Shown here: positions 11,254-23,092 of the stretch, piece by piece
Position numbering within the stretch: position 1 is the first letter of the stretch
Layout: each line of letters starts with the position of its first letter
Notes under the pieces: generated by a model
Database searches by the model: none
Seen by the model: only the letters and a program-made list of their open reading frames with translations
What the model was told of the DNA's origin: nothing
Made by a program: the position numbers and the translations under genes
Assembly: GCA_024364735.1 (NCBI GenBank)
Contig: JAGFNQ010009511.1
Location: 124,001 to 188,000, forward strand
Source of the DNA: Boesenbergia rotunda
Lineage: Eukaryota; Streptophyta; Magnoliopsida; Zingiberales; Zingiberaceae
Direction of reading: 5' to 3'
Length of the DNA: 64,000 nucleotides

Positions 11254-12360
11254 CTTAGAAGTCAGCATTTCACAAGCACCTTAAGGTACTTTTGGTTGAT
11301 AACCTAGAAAGGGTTGAGATGCTTAGGTCTTTGCCTTAATTCAAGATGCTTTAAGTCTGTGCATCTGCAATAATTGAGGCACTAAATACAACTTACACAG
11401 CAATCAAGTTGAGTGTCAAGTTTAGATAATCTAACTTGAACAGAAACACTTAACTTGACTAACCCTAGCAAAAACTACTGTTTATAACAGTTAGTAAGTA
11501 GCTAATTGGGTTAGACAGGTCCCTACAGAGAAAATTGACTGATTTAATTTAAGTCTAATTATGAATTGGTTCAGTACAGCAAAATCTTACTCATTTCCTT
11601 TATGCAAGCTTATTTCTGCTATATTTATCTGTTTTGATATATGGCAAAGGGGGAGAGATAGGAAAGGATAGAGTAAAGTAAAATTAATTTTTTTAACTCT
11701 ATCCTTTATTCAAAAAGATTTCAAAAATTTTCCTATCCTTTATTCAAAAATTTTCAAAAAATACTTAAACTTTTCAAAATTGACTTAAGTTCTTAAAGCT
11801 TTCAAAATTTTTACTTAAGCTTTCAAAATTTTGCTAAGTACTCAAGCCTTTCAAAATTTTCTAACTTAAGCTTGTCAAATTTTTTTAAGTACTTTAAGCT
11901 TAAGTTTTTTCAAAACTGTATAAGTACAATGTTACTAAGTACTTAAGTTTTTTTTAATTTATTAAGTACTTAAGTTATTAAGTACTTAAACTTTCAAAAT
12001 TATTAAGTACTTAAGTTTTCCAAATGTACTAAAGTGTTTTAAAGTTTACTAAGTACTTAAGCTTTTTAAATCCTACTAAGTACTTAAGCTAACACTTTCA
12101 AAACTTTTGAGTACCTTAAAACATAAAGCATCAAACTTTTTAAGTACTCTAAAATCATGCTCTCCTATGTACTTTTAACTTAAGATTTCTAAGTACCTAA
12201 AACTTAAGTTTTCAAAGTACAGGTTTTTCTTACCCCACGAATTTTTGAAAAATCTAGGGGGAGATTCCTTCCAGGGGGAGGGAACAAAATTTAACCTTTT
12301 CATGTTTGCTTAAACTTAACTTTTTGAACTAGGGTTGCCATAAATCAAAAAGGGGGAGAT
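11254..12360 (+). other. Element H spacer resumed after element N, with polypurine tract
   Basis: Noncoding. 11700-12220 consists of variants of CTAAGTACTTAAGTTTTCAA. AAAAAGGGGGAGA (12347-12359) directly precedes the LTR start at 12361. Confidence 0.7.
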
Positions 12361-13674
12361 TGTTGGTGCAGAATGCACCCAAGTCAAACCTGTATTTTGA
12401 TAATGGCAACAGAGGTCAAAAGTTAAGTCTTACTTATTTTCTAACAAGTGACTCTAGTGTGCAGGAAAAGTTCTAGCGAAGGACTGCTAGGCACTGGCGA
12501 AGGAATGCCAAGGTAAAAAGCCCTAGCGAAGGACTGCTAGGCACTGGCGAAGGAATGCCAGAGTCAAAAGCCCTAGCGAAGGACTGCTAGGCGCCAGGCG
12601 AAGGACAGCCTGGGACTGAAGCCCTAGCGAAGGAATGCTAGGCACCGAGCGAAGGGCAGCTCGGTATCCAAGACCTGACAAAGGACCGTCAGGCAAAAGT
12701 CCAACCAGAGGAACGGTTGGCATCAGGTAAATTCTCCCGAGAGGAGTAGGTGAGGACGCATTCCCCGTCGAGGGAACAGTAGGCGTCGGTTCGACCTAGG
12801 GCTCCATTTTGGAGACCAAAGTCAGAACCAAGACAGCTAAGGCTGTATAAACTAACCACTTGATATTTTGTTGTGTTTTTGGACTAACCCTGGATGCAGG
12901 ACCGAAGGAACGAGTGTCTGCAGCTCAGAGTGCCTCAAAGGAGTGAGGGCACAGCTGACCAGGGCGCCCGGAGTGTCCCGGACGCCCCCAAGGTGAACAC
13001 AAAACACACAAGCAAAAAGTACGCTTCGACAGTACATCCTGCGGGCGCCCCCGTGCTCCCGGGCGCCCCCGCTGCTCCTGGGCGCCCCCTGCGCTGCGGG
13101 CCCCCAGGGCCAGCTACCGAAGCTCCCTTCGAAGCCAAGCAGATAATGCTTTGACCCGATCAATCCGGGTGCCTCGAGCGCTCTGGGCACCCCGGTCAAA
13201 GCGAATCTCGAAGATAAGGGGATCAGACGCGACCGACGTCCCGGGTGCCCCCAGGCCCTATATAAAGGGCCCTCGACCAAGGCTTCAGGACATCAATTCA
13301 CTCGACGCCTCAAAGCTCTTCTGCTCTCGCGCCTTGCTCCAGAAACCCTCCAACTCGAGCCGACGACGTCCCGCTGCTCCGAAAAAGTCGATCTACTCCG
13401 GACGTCGGTAAAGAAGAGCATTCTTTTTATTTATTGCACTTATCTTTATAATCAAATTTTGTAAACCTTTTTGTGCCTATATAGAATTGCCCAAAGTAAA
13501 CGGTCAACGACCGTGGGCCTTGGAGTAGGAGTCGACCCAGGCTCCGAACTAAGTAAAACCTCCCGTGTTTGCGTTGTGTGTTTTTAACTTCCGCTGTGCA
13601 ACTTCTCTTAGTTTTCAATTCCGAAAGTTTTCCGATATTCACCCCCCCCCTCTATCGATTTTCTCGATCCAACA
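12361..13674 (+). repeat. Element H 3' LTR
   Basis: Begins TGTTGGTGCAGAATGC and ends GATCCAACA. It has the same layout as the element N LTR but with its own sequence: an array of CTAGCGAAGGACTGCTAGGC and TGGCGAAGGAATGCCA units (12473-12722), GGGCGCCC palindromes (about 12960-13252), TATATAAAG near 13259, and a poly-C CCCTCTATCGA block near the end. The next bases, TCAAC, would be the right half of the target duplication. Confidence 0.88.
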
Positions 13675-15576
13675 TCAACAACAGGATATGAAATCAAAGT
13701 ACAGAGACAAGAACACACTTACAGAGCACAAGGAGAAACGTCTACAAGGCAATACTCACAACCCAGCACAACCTCCGCAAGAGCCTTCACTTAGCTCTCC
13801 CTTGTCTGCTTGTTGATCGCCCTTGCAACGCTTCCAAGTACTCCAGTCGCAGCCAACAGATCACTCACAGTGTATACAAGAGTTACTTCAATTCAGAGTG
13901 TTGCTCAAGATCAGAGTTGTCACAAGAGCAGATCAAGAGATGTATCAAAATATTGCTGAGACTTCTTCGCCACAAGCTCTTAAGTCTCTGCCCAAAACCC
14001 AGGTCGCAGGCGCGCCTTTGCAGCTCCCAGCTGCTCCCCAGCTCATCTGCAACAGCCTCAGCTACTCCTGACCTCCTCTGGACTCACTGAACTCCCTTCA
14101 GCCATGCCCAGGTCAGCTCGTCAGCTTCCCAGTCGTTGCCAGCCCACGCCAGACGTCCGTTGTAACCTGAGAAGAAGAAACAGCCAAACCTGCTCAAAGG
14201 AAAGCCTCCCATTGACCCTCCTTGAGTGTTTGAATCCTCCTATATCACCTGCACACTTAGCAGTCACTTAGCAAAGCATATCAAATAATATCGGCAAGGT
14301 AGTAGAGAATACGCTGAAGAAACAGACGCGATCAGAACGTTTGACAGCATATTTGAATTAAAGTTGCCAGCTACTGATCGGTCACCTGAACGATCAGAGG
14401 GAACCCTGATCGGTCACCAGACCGATCAGGGACAGTCCTGACCGATCAGGCTCCAGCCTGATCGGTCCATAGTGAGAAAGTGGGAATCGCGGACTCCTTG
14501 TGATCGGTCACCCTGACCGATCCAGGGACCGTGGATCGGTCACCGGACCCATCCATAGCATTGTTGGGATTCCCATCTTTCGCAAGCTAACTCTCACTGA
14601 TCGATCACCCGATCGATCAGGCTATGGCCTGATCGGTCTGGTTTAGGGTCTGATCAGGGCTCTCCCTGACCGATTAGGATCCACCCTGATCGGTCATAGT
14701 AAGGAACTCGCGACATCTGGGATTCCTCGGATCGTTCACCAGACCGATCCAGATCTCTCCCTGATCGGTCACCAGACCGATCAGGAGCCGAATAGAAGCC
14801 TTACAAAGTTTCTGTTCTCTCCCTGATCGGTCACCAGACTTATCAGACATATCTGGATCGTTCACCAGACCGATCCACAAAGGATGTTCGTGCCAACTTC
14901 CCTGATCGGTCACAAGACCGATCCAGCCCAGGCCAACTCCACCATTAGTCAAGAGAACAGGCTTCCTAGCCTTCTTTGACTCGTGCTCAGTCCCTCGAAC
15001 CAAGACTCCGTGCCCAGTTCCACTCACCGGGATTTCATCCAACCTAGCTTCCCAAGCTAGGACCTGGCTTCACTCACCAGGATTTCCAACACCTAGCTTC
15101 CCAAGCTAGGACCTGGCTTCAGTCACCAGGATTTCATCCAACCTAGCTTCCCAAGCCAGGACCTGGCTTCACTCAACAGGATTTTCATCACCTAGCTTCC
15201 CAAGCTAGAACTTGGCTTCACTCACCAGGATTTTCATCACCTAGCTTCCCAAGCTAGGACCTGGCTTCACTCACCAAGATTTTCATCACCTAGCTTCCCA
15301 AGCTAGGACCTAGCTTCACTCACCAAGATTTCCAACACCTAGCTTCCCAAGCTAGGACCTAGCTTCACTCACCAAGATTTCCAACACCTAGCTTCCCAAG
15401 CTTGGATCTGGCTTCACTCACCAGGATTACCATCACCTAGCTTCCCAAGCTAGGACCTGGCTTCACTCACCAGGATTTTATGCCCAGTCCCCGACCAGGA
15501 CTTAATCCAAATTCGCTCAACCAAACTTAAATCATTGTCAACACCAGAACAACAATCGGGCCAGACTGCATCAACA
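13675..15576 (-). repeat. Reverse-oriented LTR (5' LTR or solo) interrupted by element H
   Basis: On the minus strand a TGTTGATGCAGTCTGG start lies at 15576, resembling the TGTTGGTGC starts of H and N. Two arrays follow: 15043-15480, units with CCTAGCTTCCCAAGCTAGG and CTGGCTTCACTCACCAGG; and about 14380-14930, units of GATCGGTCACCAGACCGATC. No polypurine tract lies outside the TG end, so this is a 5' or solo LTR rather than a 3' LTR. The other end lies beyond element H, outside the window. No gene is seen. Confidence 0.5.
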
Positions 15577-16221
15577 CAATCAACCTAAAAACAAAAGTAT
15601 TGTGACGGGTGGTAAGTCCAAGTGGACTCTGCGGGTATATAGAAAGATATGCATGACAAAAAAATAGCTAAACAAGCTATACAGAAAAAACAAGATATAG
15701 TCTCAACAATAGTATCAGAAATGTGCATAACTAAAATAACAAAGGACTGTGCATACCAGTAATCAGCCTATCATTATCATAATATGACTCGTACCATACG
15801 AGCAAGTGCAGGGCCATCAAACCACACAAAAGGTATACCTTGTATGTGCATGTCAAACAAGTGCAACAAATAAATACAACAAACACAATCAAATGCACAA
15901 ATACATCATATGCACATGATGCAATATCATGGTCACCCATAACACCAGTCAAGCCACCAAGACATGCGATAATGTGTCGACCGATTCGGTAGAGTTGTGA
16001 CACTGTCCATACTCTGCCATCACTGCTCCTGAGTGACCGAGTGGACAGGATGCTGGTGGAGCTCTCGCTCCGCCCCATGTATATATGGGGGAGATATCTA
16101 TCTCATCTTCTCTAGTCTATGGGAAGAGAAGGTATCCCTGCCTGCTACCACGCTTTGAACCCACTACCCATCAGCGGTCGAGCGGAGCAGTACAAAGAAA
16201 ATACATACACGCAGCGATATC
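15577..16221 (-). other. Noncoding repeat-derived DNA, probably part of a reverse Ty3/gypsy-type LTR
   Basis: No coding frame. Phrases such as GACTCGTACCATACGAGCAAG and the CA-rich text look like Del/Tekay-type LTR sequence read backwards (impression only). It probably continues at 23093, because element P1 is inserted here; ATATC before P1 and GTATC after it match at four of five positions. Confidence 0.35.
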
Positions 16222-17195
16222 TGTTGGGGCAATCGGCCCTAAGATGATCTGAAGGATCATGATGTTTTGATGTGTGGGCAATATGGTTAAGTTATGATTT
16301 GTGTTGGACTAATATGTGTACATGAGTGTGCAGGTGTACAGGTACACATGGACTTGGTTGATGTCTTCAGGTGATGGATGGCATGGAGGCAAGTGGGAGG
16401 CTTACATGCACATCTGAGGGACTGTTGGATAGCAAGGATGATGAGCCGAGGGATGTGGACTTCGAGGCTTACGTGAAGGGTGGCATGGAGGCAAGTTGGA
16501 GGCTTGCGTGCACATCCGAGGGACGAGGGCCGAAGATGAAGAGGACGTGAAGGCAACAGTCAAGGCTGCTGGTGAAGAGTCAACTGAGTTGTGAGGGTCT
16601 GAGTATGTGTGTTTGTACTCAAGGACTAAGCCGGGAGGGTTTGAGTGCGGAGAGATTTGTACTCGGGAGTGAAACCCTAGGCTTAGGTGTGTCCCAGTCG
16701 ACTGGCCCATGGGCAGTCGACTGGTATAGGTTGGAACAGGCTGGCAGATTCGAACGTTGTGTATAACGGTCGAATCTGAGTGGGACCAGGTGACTGCCAT
16801 TTGGGCAGTCGACTGGTAGCGGCTGTTTCAAATTTGAGCCCTATTTAAAGGGGCTCGTTTCCTACTATTTTCCTTGACGAAACTCGCTTGGGTAAAGTAA
16901 GTTAGTAGTCTATTGTGATCAGAGAGCTTCCAAAGTGCTGTGGCGAGGTTTCTCCACCCACAAGGAGATATAGATCTAGCCGGAGGTTATCCGGGGGTTG
17001 ATCCACCGACGGATTCTTGGATTAGTCACCCGACCGGGGTGGATACCAAGTAAATCAGGTTGTTAGCAGTGTTTTATTTCTTATTTACTTTGCATATTAT
17101 TGTTTCTGCTGCGCTAACAACTTTGTAGAGATCAAAACGACGAAAAGTGTTATTCACCCCCCCCCCCCCTCTAACACACAAAAAACGATCCATCA
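16222..17195 (+). repeat. Element P1 5' LTR
   Basis: 974 bp, TG...CA. U3 contains three exact CAGTCGACTG palindromes (about 16692-16824) just upstream of CTATTTAAAG (16841-16850), the likely TATA box. A poly-C tract followed by CTCTAACACAC lies near the end. Confidence 0.92.
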
Positions 17196-17197
17196 GT

Positions 17198-17209
17198 TGG
17201 TATCAGAGC
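17198..17209 (+). other. Primer binding site of P1 (initiator Met tRNA)
   Basis: TGGTATCAGAGC two bases after the LTR end. Confidence 0.93.
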
Positions 17210-17268
17210 GAAGGACCACTCTTGATCGGACTAACCGCCGAGGGAGCACCCGCTAGAGGAAGAAAAAC

Positions 17269-18980
17269 ATGGAAGACCGGTTGGGGGAGGACATCAACAT
17301 ACCACCATCCTATAATCATGAAGAATTCGATCATTGGAAGACAAGGATGGAAAATTGGCTAGGGATGAATTGGGAATGTAGAATGATCATTGAAGACCCA
17401 TTCAAAATCCCGAAGGATAAGCTTGGCAAAAGGCTTCGCCCCAGATATTGGACAAGTGAACAACAAGAACAAGCTAGGGCCAATGAGAAGGTAATAAATA
17501 TTTTGATTAATATCTTGCCTACTAATGTGATGAGTTGTATAGGAGATTACAAAAGCGCACATGATTTATGGAAGAAATTGGAAGAAGTTCACAAGAACTC
17601 TACACAAGTTCAATTAGTGGAAGAGCATGATGAAATAAGTTCAATGGTCCAAGAGGACCAAAATAAAGAATTGTCCATGTCATCAAGTGAGGAGCCATAC
17701 ACCTCATCAAGAGAAGAAGAGGAAGAATCAATATCAAGAATTGAGGGGGAGAAGAGACCCTCAACTATACAAGAGCAAGAGAAGACGATAACCTTCACCA
17801 AAGTCAAGTCAAAAGAGCACATCATATGCTTTGGATGCAACAAAAAGGGGCACTACAAGGATAAGTGCCCACTAGATAAAAAGGTGGTAATTCCTAAGTC
17901 CAAGTCCATTCAAATTAAATCTAATATGGGTTGTAGGAATGAGGAAGCTCAAAACAAAAGAAAGAGAATTCGATGCTTCACATGCGGGGAGCTCGGGCAT
18001 TATCATACAAAATATCCAAGAAGTGGAGAGCTCAAGAAAATGGAGCACCTTAGGAAATGGGAGAAAGAAGAAAGGAAGAGGAGCACTTATCAAGGGGGAG
18101 CGCCAAAGGTAAGGGAGGTAACCTCTAACTCTACTTATGCTTCAAATTTTTCCATGAATGCTCAAAATGTTTGTATGAATGATAGAATTGACAACAATTG
18201 CTTGCCCATGCGTGTTTTTGATTTTAAATATCATGATAGGAATAGAAATAATTTTGTATGTTGAAACACCAACATTCTATGATGCATGATAAATCTAAGA
18301 ACTCTAGGAATGAGAACCAAGACATAAACTCTAAGAAAGGGGGAAATATGTCTAGAAAAATAGATAGACCTATAAATGATCAAAGTAGATCTAGTGATCC
18401 TAAGGTTAGGAAGTTAGAAAAGGAAAATCAAGTGTTAAGAGCAAAACTTGATCAGCAAGAAAGAAACCTAGGTAGAGTCATTCAAGGGTTCAAGAGATTG
18501 AACATGATATCAAAGGACCAAAATCATAGGAATGGTAGGCCGGGTTTAGGATACCATCCTAGGAGGGCTAATGTTGATAAAATGTCATATTCAAGGATGC
18601 CCTATAACTATGGTAGAGAAAAAGTCAAAAATGGCAAGGAAAAGTCATTTGAAGGAAAAGAAAAGAAATTGACTAAGAAAAAGGTCTATAGGGTTAAGAG
18701 AGTGATAGTGGAAAGTCAAGAAGCACCGGAGGAGCATCGGTGTGGGCTTGCCTTTGTAGAAGAATTACCTAGGGAGGTAACTAGGGCTAGGAGCTCAAGG
18801 GAGGCTCTAGAAGCCAAAGTGGTTCCATGGTCAATGGATCTCAGGCGGTTTCCTTCTAGGAAATTGAAAAGGACTATAGGGTGTGCCAAGAGATTTAAAA
18901 GACTAAGGTTAGTCTTAATCCTAGAGAAGTGGCACACTAAAGGGAGAATTATAGAGAAAAAGGTGAAATTGGGATTTTAA
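17269..18980 (+). pseudogene. Gag-like ORF1 of P1, broken by a stop and frameshift
   Basis: The first segment (17269-18264, 331 residues) has a Copia gag N-terminus (tryptophan-rich block, then WTSEQQEQARANEKVINILI), an acidic linker, a zinc knuckle CFGCNKKGHYKDKC (residues 187-200) and a second knuckle at 236-249 whose last Cys is Tyr (GHYHTKYP). Relative to P2 the frame is broken near 18262 by a TGA and a one-base shift, then stays open in the next frame to 18980 (coiled-coil LEKENQVLRAKL, then GRPGLGY). The start at 17269 fits: it is about 60 bases after the primer site and P2 starts at the same place. No protease follows. Confidence 0.85.
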
Positions 18981-19450
18981 TTGAGACAAATTGGTACTAA
19001 TGCCTAAATACCATATAACTTGATGCTATGAATTGATTTTGAATGAGTATGGGAAGAAGCATCAAGGTGAGGTCAAAATTAGAACTTTTGGGAAAGGTTT
19101 CATGATACATTTTAAAGAAACTCGAAGTTTGTACCAATCTTGGAATCCAAAATAGTTTTGGCTGAAATTATATTTTTCCTAGGTATATATAGGATCCACA
19201 AATCTCCCCACAAAATTCATAATTTTTGGGAATTTGTGGAATTAGTTAGACATTTCTGAAGCTCGGATTGGGAATCTGAAAACAGATACCAGCGACTGGA
19301 AGGCCAGTCGACTGTGAAAACCCACAGAATGTGATTACACTCTGGCCCAGTCAACTGGCAGGAGGCCAGTCGACTGCGAAAACCCACAGAATGTAATTAC
19401 ACTCTAGCCCAAACGACTGGCAGGAGGCCAGTCGACTGCAACGCAGGTTT
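18981..19450 (+). promoter_or_regulatory. P1 spacer and palindromic upstream region of ORF2
   Basis: Noncoding. Three exact CAGTCGACTG palindromes and two degenerate ones (CAGTCAACTGG, AACGACTGG) lie at about 19307-19440, immediately before the TATA box at 19451. The same palindrome sits in the P1 LTR promoter. Confidence 0.55.
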
Positions 19451-19459
19451 TATAAAAGG
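19451..19459 (+). promoter_or_regulatory. TATA box of P1 ORF2
   Basis: TATAAAAGG, about 206 bases upstream of the ORF2 ATG at 19657. The leader keeps CCAAACCTAGGGTTTTGG, also found at the same place in P2. Confidence 0.6.
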
Positions 19460-19656
19460 AAAGGGCGCACTGGGAAAAGCCAAACCTAGGGTTTTGGTTG
19501 ATCACCCCTGGCGATTTCCTCCTCCTCTCGACTCCTCTTGCATCCTAAGCTCCTCCTAAGCCCTAAAGTTCTTCTCTAAGGCCCTCCTCTACTTCGGATC
19601 TGCTTCTAGGGTTAGTAGAAACACTTCTTTCAAGTCGATCTCTCCTCCCTACCATC

Positions 19657-20942
19657 ATGAAACACATAGGAAAGAGGTAAGAACTTAAATAGGTCAATAT
19701 TTTCAATTTAAACTATGATTTGGAACTAATGTAACGATTTTTTGCATGTTTTCTTGTCATTTTCCGTTATGGGGGGGTGGTTTGGTATGCATGCATGGGT
19801 TTACCTCATTTTAGTTTGGCCTCTAAGCGATCAAGGGGTGAGGGATCCTCACGACAGTCGGGAGAATCCAGGTTTAGGTCGGTAGAATGCCGAAATCGGT
19901 TTGATCAGAATGAGTTTGTAGCTATGAATTGCCGGTATCTTAATCGGACTCTCTTTCAAGAGAAGTCCCCCCAGATAGCTAAAATGATTACACATTTTGG
20001 GATAGAAAAACTGGTATATTGCGAACATGATGTAAACCTAGAGCTGTGTCAAGAGTTCTACGCCAACCTAACATGAATTAACCCTGATAATAACCTATAT
20101 GAGTCCAAAGTTGCAGGAGTCGTCATTCCTTTTTCAACTACTACATTATGTGCATTTTTAGATTGTAGAACATCAAATAATGCATCTATATTTTCCCCAC
20201 GGTGGTTGAGCCTCTTGAGTTTCCTGCTGTCTCCATTAATCAAATTCATCTATACTACTTTTGGAGGCATAGGCATGAGTCTGAGCGCATCTTTGATGCA
20301 AAGCCTATGAGTCCCTTCAGTCATGTATTGTATAAGATTGTCCTAGAGTATCTTCTGTCCATCATCACCAAGGGACGTGCTAGGATCAGACTACCTCATC
20401 TGGTAATGATGTATGCTCTGGAGAGGAGATTGGATATAGATGTTACCCTGTATGTGTTCACCTCTATTTGTCATTTTTCCCATAGTGTCAATGGGAAAAT
20501 ATATATGCCCTTTTGTCACGTCCTGACCGAGTTCTTTGCATCCCGGGGTATCCGTGTCTCTAGTGGTCAGGTTCGATACCTATCCAAGGATTATGATCAA
20601 ATAGATACACGACAGTTATCCTTGGTAGGTATCGAGTGTCGACAGGAAGAGTTTGTTTGGAGACAGCGCCCAGAGGCCTCAAGCTCAGATGAGGAACCTG
20701 GCGAGTTGGTGACACGTGCAGAGTTCACCCAACTTCGATCTGATATCCACAGGCTTCAGGAGGAGGCTCACGTCACTCGTGAGGATATTCATGAACTTCG
20801 GTAGACGGAGCAGCGGCTTGAGACAAAAGTTGATAGGATTACTAGCCGCCAGGACGACATGTATGAGATGATGCAGCAGTGGCATCTCACTTTTCAGGGT
20901 CCTCCTCCACCTCCAGGCGGTGATGATCACATATTTTTCTGA
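19657..20942 (+). pseudogene. ORF2 of P1: intron-bearing plant-transposon-domain gene, disrupted
   Basis: Exon 1 is 19657-19676 (20 bases, ATG to AAGAG), the intron 19677-19814 (138 bases, GT-AG, phase 2), and exon 2 starts at 19815. Exon 2 aligns throughout with P2 and more distantly with element H. Breaks: a TGA after NLT (about 20073), an extra C near 20190 and a TAG at 20802-20804. After the first breaks the frame 20202-20804 is open, with LVMMYALERRLDIDVTLYVF and C-terminal heptads, and homology ends at the PPPPPGGDDH tail (stop 20940-20942). Inactive in this copy; ancestral function unknown. Confidence 0.8.
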
Positions 20943-22124
20943 TCATATGGTGCAGCTTTTGGGAGTTTTCAGTGTTGAGAGTATTTTCATTGATTGCTGT
21001 ATTATACCTCTCAAACACCTTCTATTTTGATGATTGTACTCATTTGGATGACTTCAGGGCTTTGGCCCTAGATACTCTTTCAGGCCTTATGTCATGGTCA
21101 TTTTTGTGTTTCTTGTATAAAACATCTATGCATTACTCTATTTGGTAGATTTATGACACGGGACTTGCTTTATTTTTCTATTAGGTTATTGAAATTTTAT
21201 CATGACTAGATAGATGCTGGTTTGAAACTGCTTGAAATTTTGAAATTTTATGATGTTTCTCTTAGGCATTTTCCAATTAATAGCAATGGATGATTCTTGT
21301 ATGATCCTTATATGTGTGTTCATGATATCATTTGGAAATTTTATATTGGTATGTTATCTAATATGGTTTGGTTGGAAATCAAATAATAGTTTTATATATA
21401 GAAGGGATGATCATTTGGACTCAAGAGAAAAAGAGGGGGAGCTCATGTCAAAATGGGAATATTTATATGAAAATGAGAAGTTTGGGAATCATTTTGAATG
21501 TCAAATGGAGTTGATAGAAAGTGGCAAATATAGGATACCATGATTAGAAGTCAATATTGATACAAAGTGACATTATTTGTGAGTTTTTGAGTTTGTACCA
21601 AAAGTCAAGCACGGTTGATATTTTTCATGAACCAAATTTTTCTAGGGTAGGGAATTCCTTAACAATCATGTTTGCAAAGTTTCACATTTTTCTAGATTTT
21701 TTTGAAATTTTTTATGCATTTCTGAATTTCGGCTAGAAATTCTGAAAGTGGCGTATCAGTCGACTGGTAGGATCGCAGTCGACTGTGACAGTGGACAGTG
21801 GGTGTTTTTGTGATTTCTGAGGGGGTTTTCAAAAATATGGTTGCTTCCACTTGGCACCAGGGCTTGGGTTGCTTGGGGCAATCTTTTTGATGGTGTCAAA
21901 AGGGGAGAAATGTGTGTGTTAAGTTAGGTTAGGTCGGAATTTAACTTGGATTATGTTGAGGAAACCTTGGGTTAGCAATAAGAATTGAAATCTGGGAGAA
22001 AGCATAGGTTAAGGGGGAGGTTGCCTCAGGTGTGTTATGCTTTTATTTTCAATTGCTTTTGCTATTATTGTTGGTATATGTTTACCTAACTTAACATATT
22101 GCCACACATCAAAAAGGGGGAGAT
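20943..22124 (+). other. P1 3' spacer and polypurine tract
   Basis: No convincing coding frame; the 97-residue open stretch at 21250-21543 does not match the equivalent part of P2. Two more CAGTCGACTG palindromes lie at about 21765-21788. AAAAAGGGGGAGA at 22111-22123 is the plus-strand primer. Confidence 0.7.
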
Positions 22125-23092
22125 TATTGGGGCAATCAGTCCTGAGATGATCTGAAAGATCATGATGTTTTGATGTGTGGGCAATATGGTTAAGTTAGGA
22201 TTTGTGTTGGACTAATATGTGTACATGAGTGTGCAGGTGTACAGGTACATATGGACTTGGTTGATGTCTTCAGGTGAAGGATGGTATAGAGGCAAGCGGG
22301 AGGCTTGCGTGCACATCTGAGGGACTGTTGGATAGCAGGGATGATGAGCCGAGGGACGTGGACTTCGAGGCGTACGTGAAGGGTGGCATAGAGGCAAGCT
22401 GGAGGCTTGCGTGCGCATCCGAGGGACGAGGGCCGAAGATAAAGAGGACGTGAAGGCAACAGTCAAGGTTGTTGGTGAAGAGTCAACTGAGTTGTGAGGG
22501 TCTGAGTATGTGTGTTTGTACTCAGGGACTAAGCTGGGAGTTTGAGTGCGGAGAGATTTGTACTCGGGAGTGAAACCCTTGGCATAGGTGTGTCCCAGTC
22601 GACTGGCCCATGGGCAGTCGACTGGTATAGGCTGGAACAGGCTGGCAGATTCGAACGTTGTGTGTAATGGTCGAATCTAAGTGGGACCAGGTGACTGCCA
22701 TTTGGGCAGTCGACTGGTAGCGGCTGTTTCATATTCGAGCCCTATTTAAAGGGGCTCATTTCTACTATTTTCTTTGACGAAACTCGCTTGGGTAAAGTGA
22801 GTTAGTAGTCTATTGTGATCAGAGAGCTTCCGAAGTGCTGTGGCGAGGTTTCTCCACCCACAAGGAGCGACAAATCTAGCCGGAGGTTATCCGGGGGTTG
22901 ATCCACCGACGGATTCTTGGATTAGTCACCCGACCGGGGTGGATACCAAGTAAATCAGGTTGTTAGCAGTGTTTTATTTCTTATTTACTTTGCCTATTAT
23001 TGTTTCCGCTGGACAAACAACTTTGTAGAGATCAAAACGACGAAAAGTGCTATTCACCCCCCCCCCTCCAGCACACAGAAAACGATCCATCA
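22125..23092 (+). repeat. Element P1 3' LTR
   Basis: 968 bp, close match to 16222-17195, ending GATCCATCA. CAGTCGACTG palindromes at about 22595-22717 and CTATTTAAAG shortly after. Confidence 0.92.

Larger units (their letters stand above)
1..13674 (+). mobile_element. Element H: non-autonomous Copia/SIRE-like LTR retrotransposon, 5' end outside window
   Basis: Internal region and 3' LTR of a retrotransposon whose 5' LTR and primer site lie left of the window. Order seen: gag-like ORF (21-905), spacer with simple repeats, internal TATA promoter (about 1926-2190), intron-containing ORF2 (2286-3464), spacer interrupted by element N (3913-11253), polypurine tract AAAAAGGGGGAGA (12347-12359) and a TG...CA 3' LTR (12361-13674). 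I find no protease, integrase, reverse transcriptase or RNase H reading frame, so the element looks non-autonomous. The tract and the gag C-terminus resemble SIRE/Maximus Copia elements (family knowledge). The target duplication cannot be checked because the left end is missing. Confidence 0.8.
16222..23092 (+). mobile_element. Element P1: non-autonomous LTR retrotransposon with gag and ORF2
   Basis: 6871 bp. LTRs at 16222-17195 and 22125-23092, primer site at 17198-17209, polypurine tract AAAAAGGGGGAGA at 22111-22123. The 3' LTR starts TATTGGGG instead of TGTTGGGG. Flanks ATATC and GTATC are a likely target duplication with one change. It holds gag-like ORF1 and internally promoted ORF2, both broken, and no polymerase. 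Same family as P2. Confidence 0.9.

Noticed and set aside
14674..15042. 122-residue minus-strand open frame
   Set aside because: It is an by-product of the GATCGGTCACC tandem array; the repeated GLV-type peptides follow the DNA repeat.
16287..16800. Minus-strand frames of 89-132 residues in the P1 LTR (and equivalents in the other P1/P2 LTRs)
   Set aside because: They lie in regulatory LTR sequence and recur only because the LTR is repeated; no domain.
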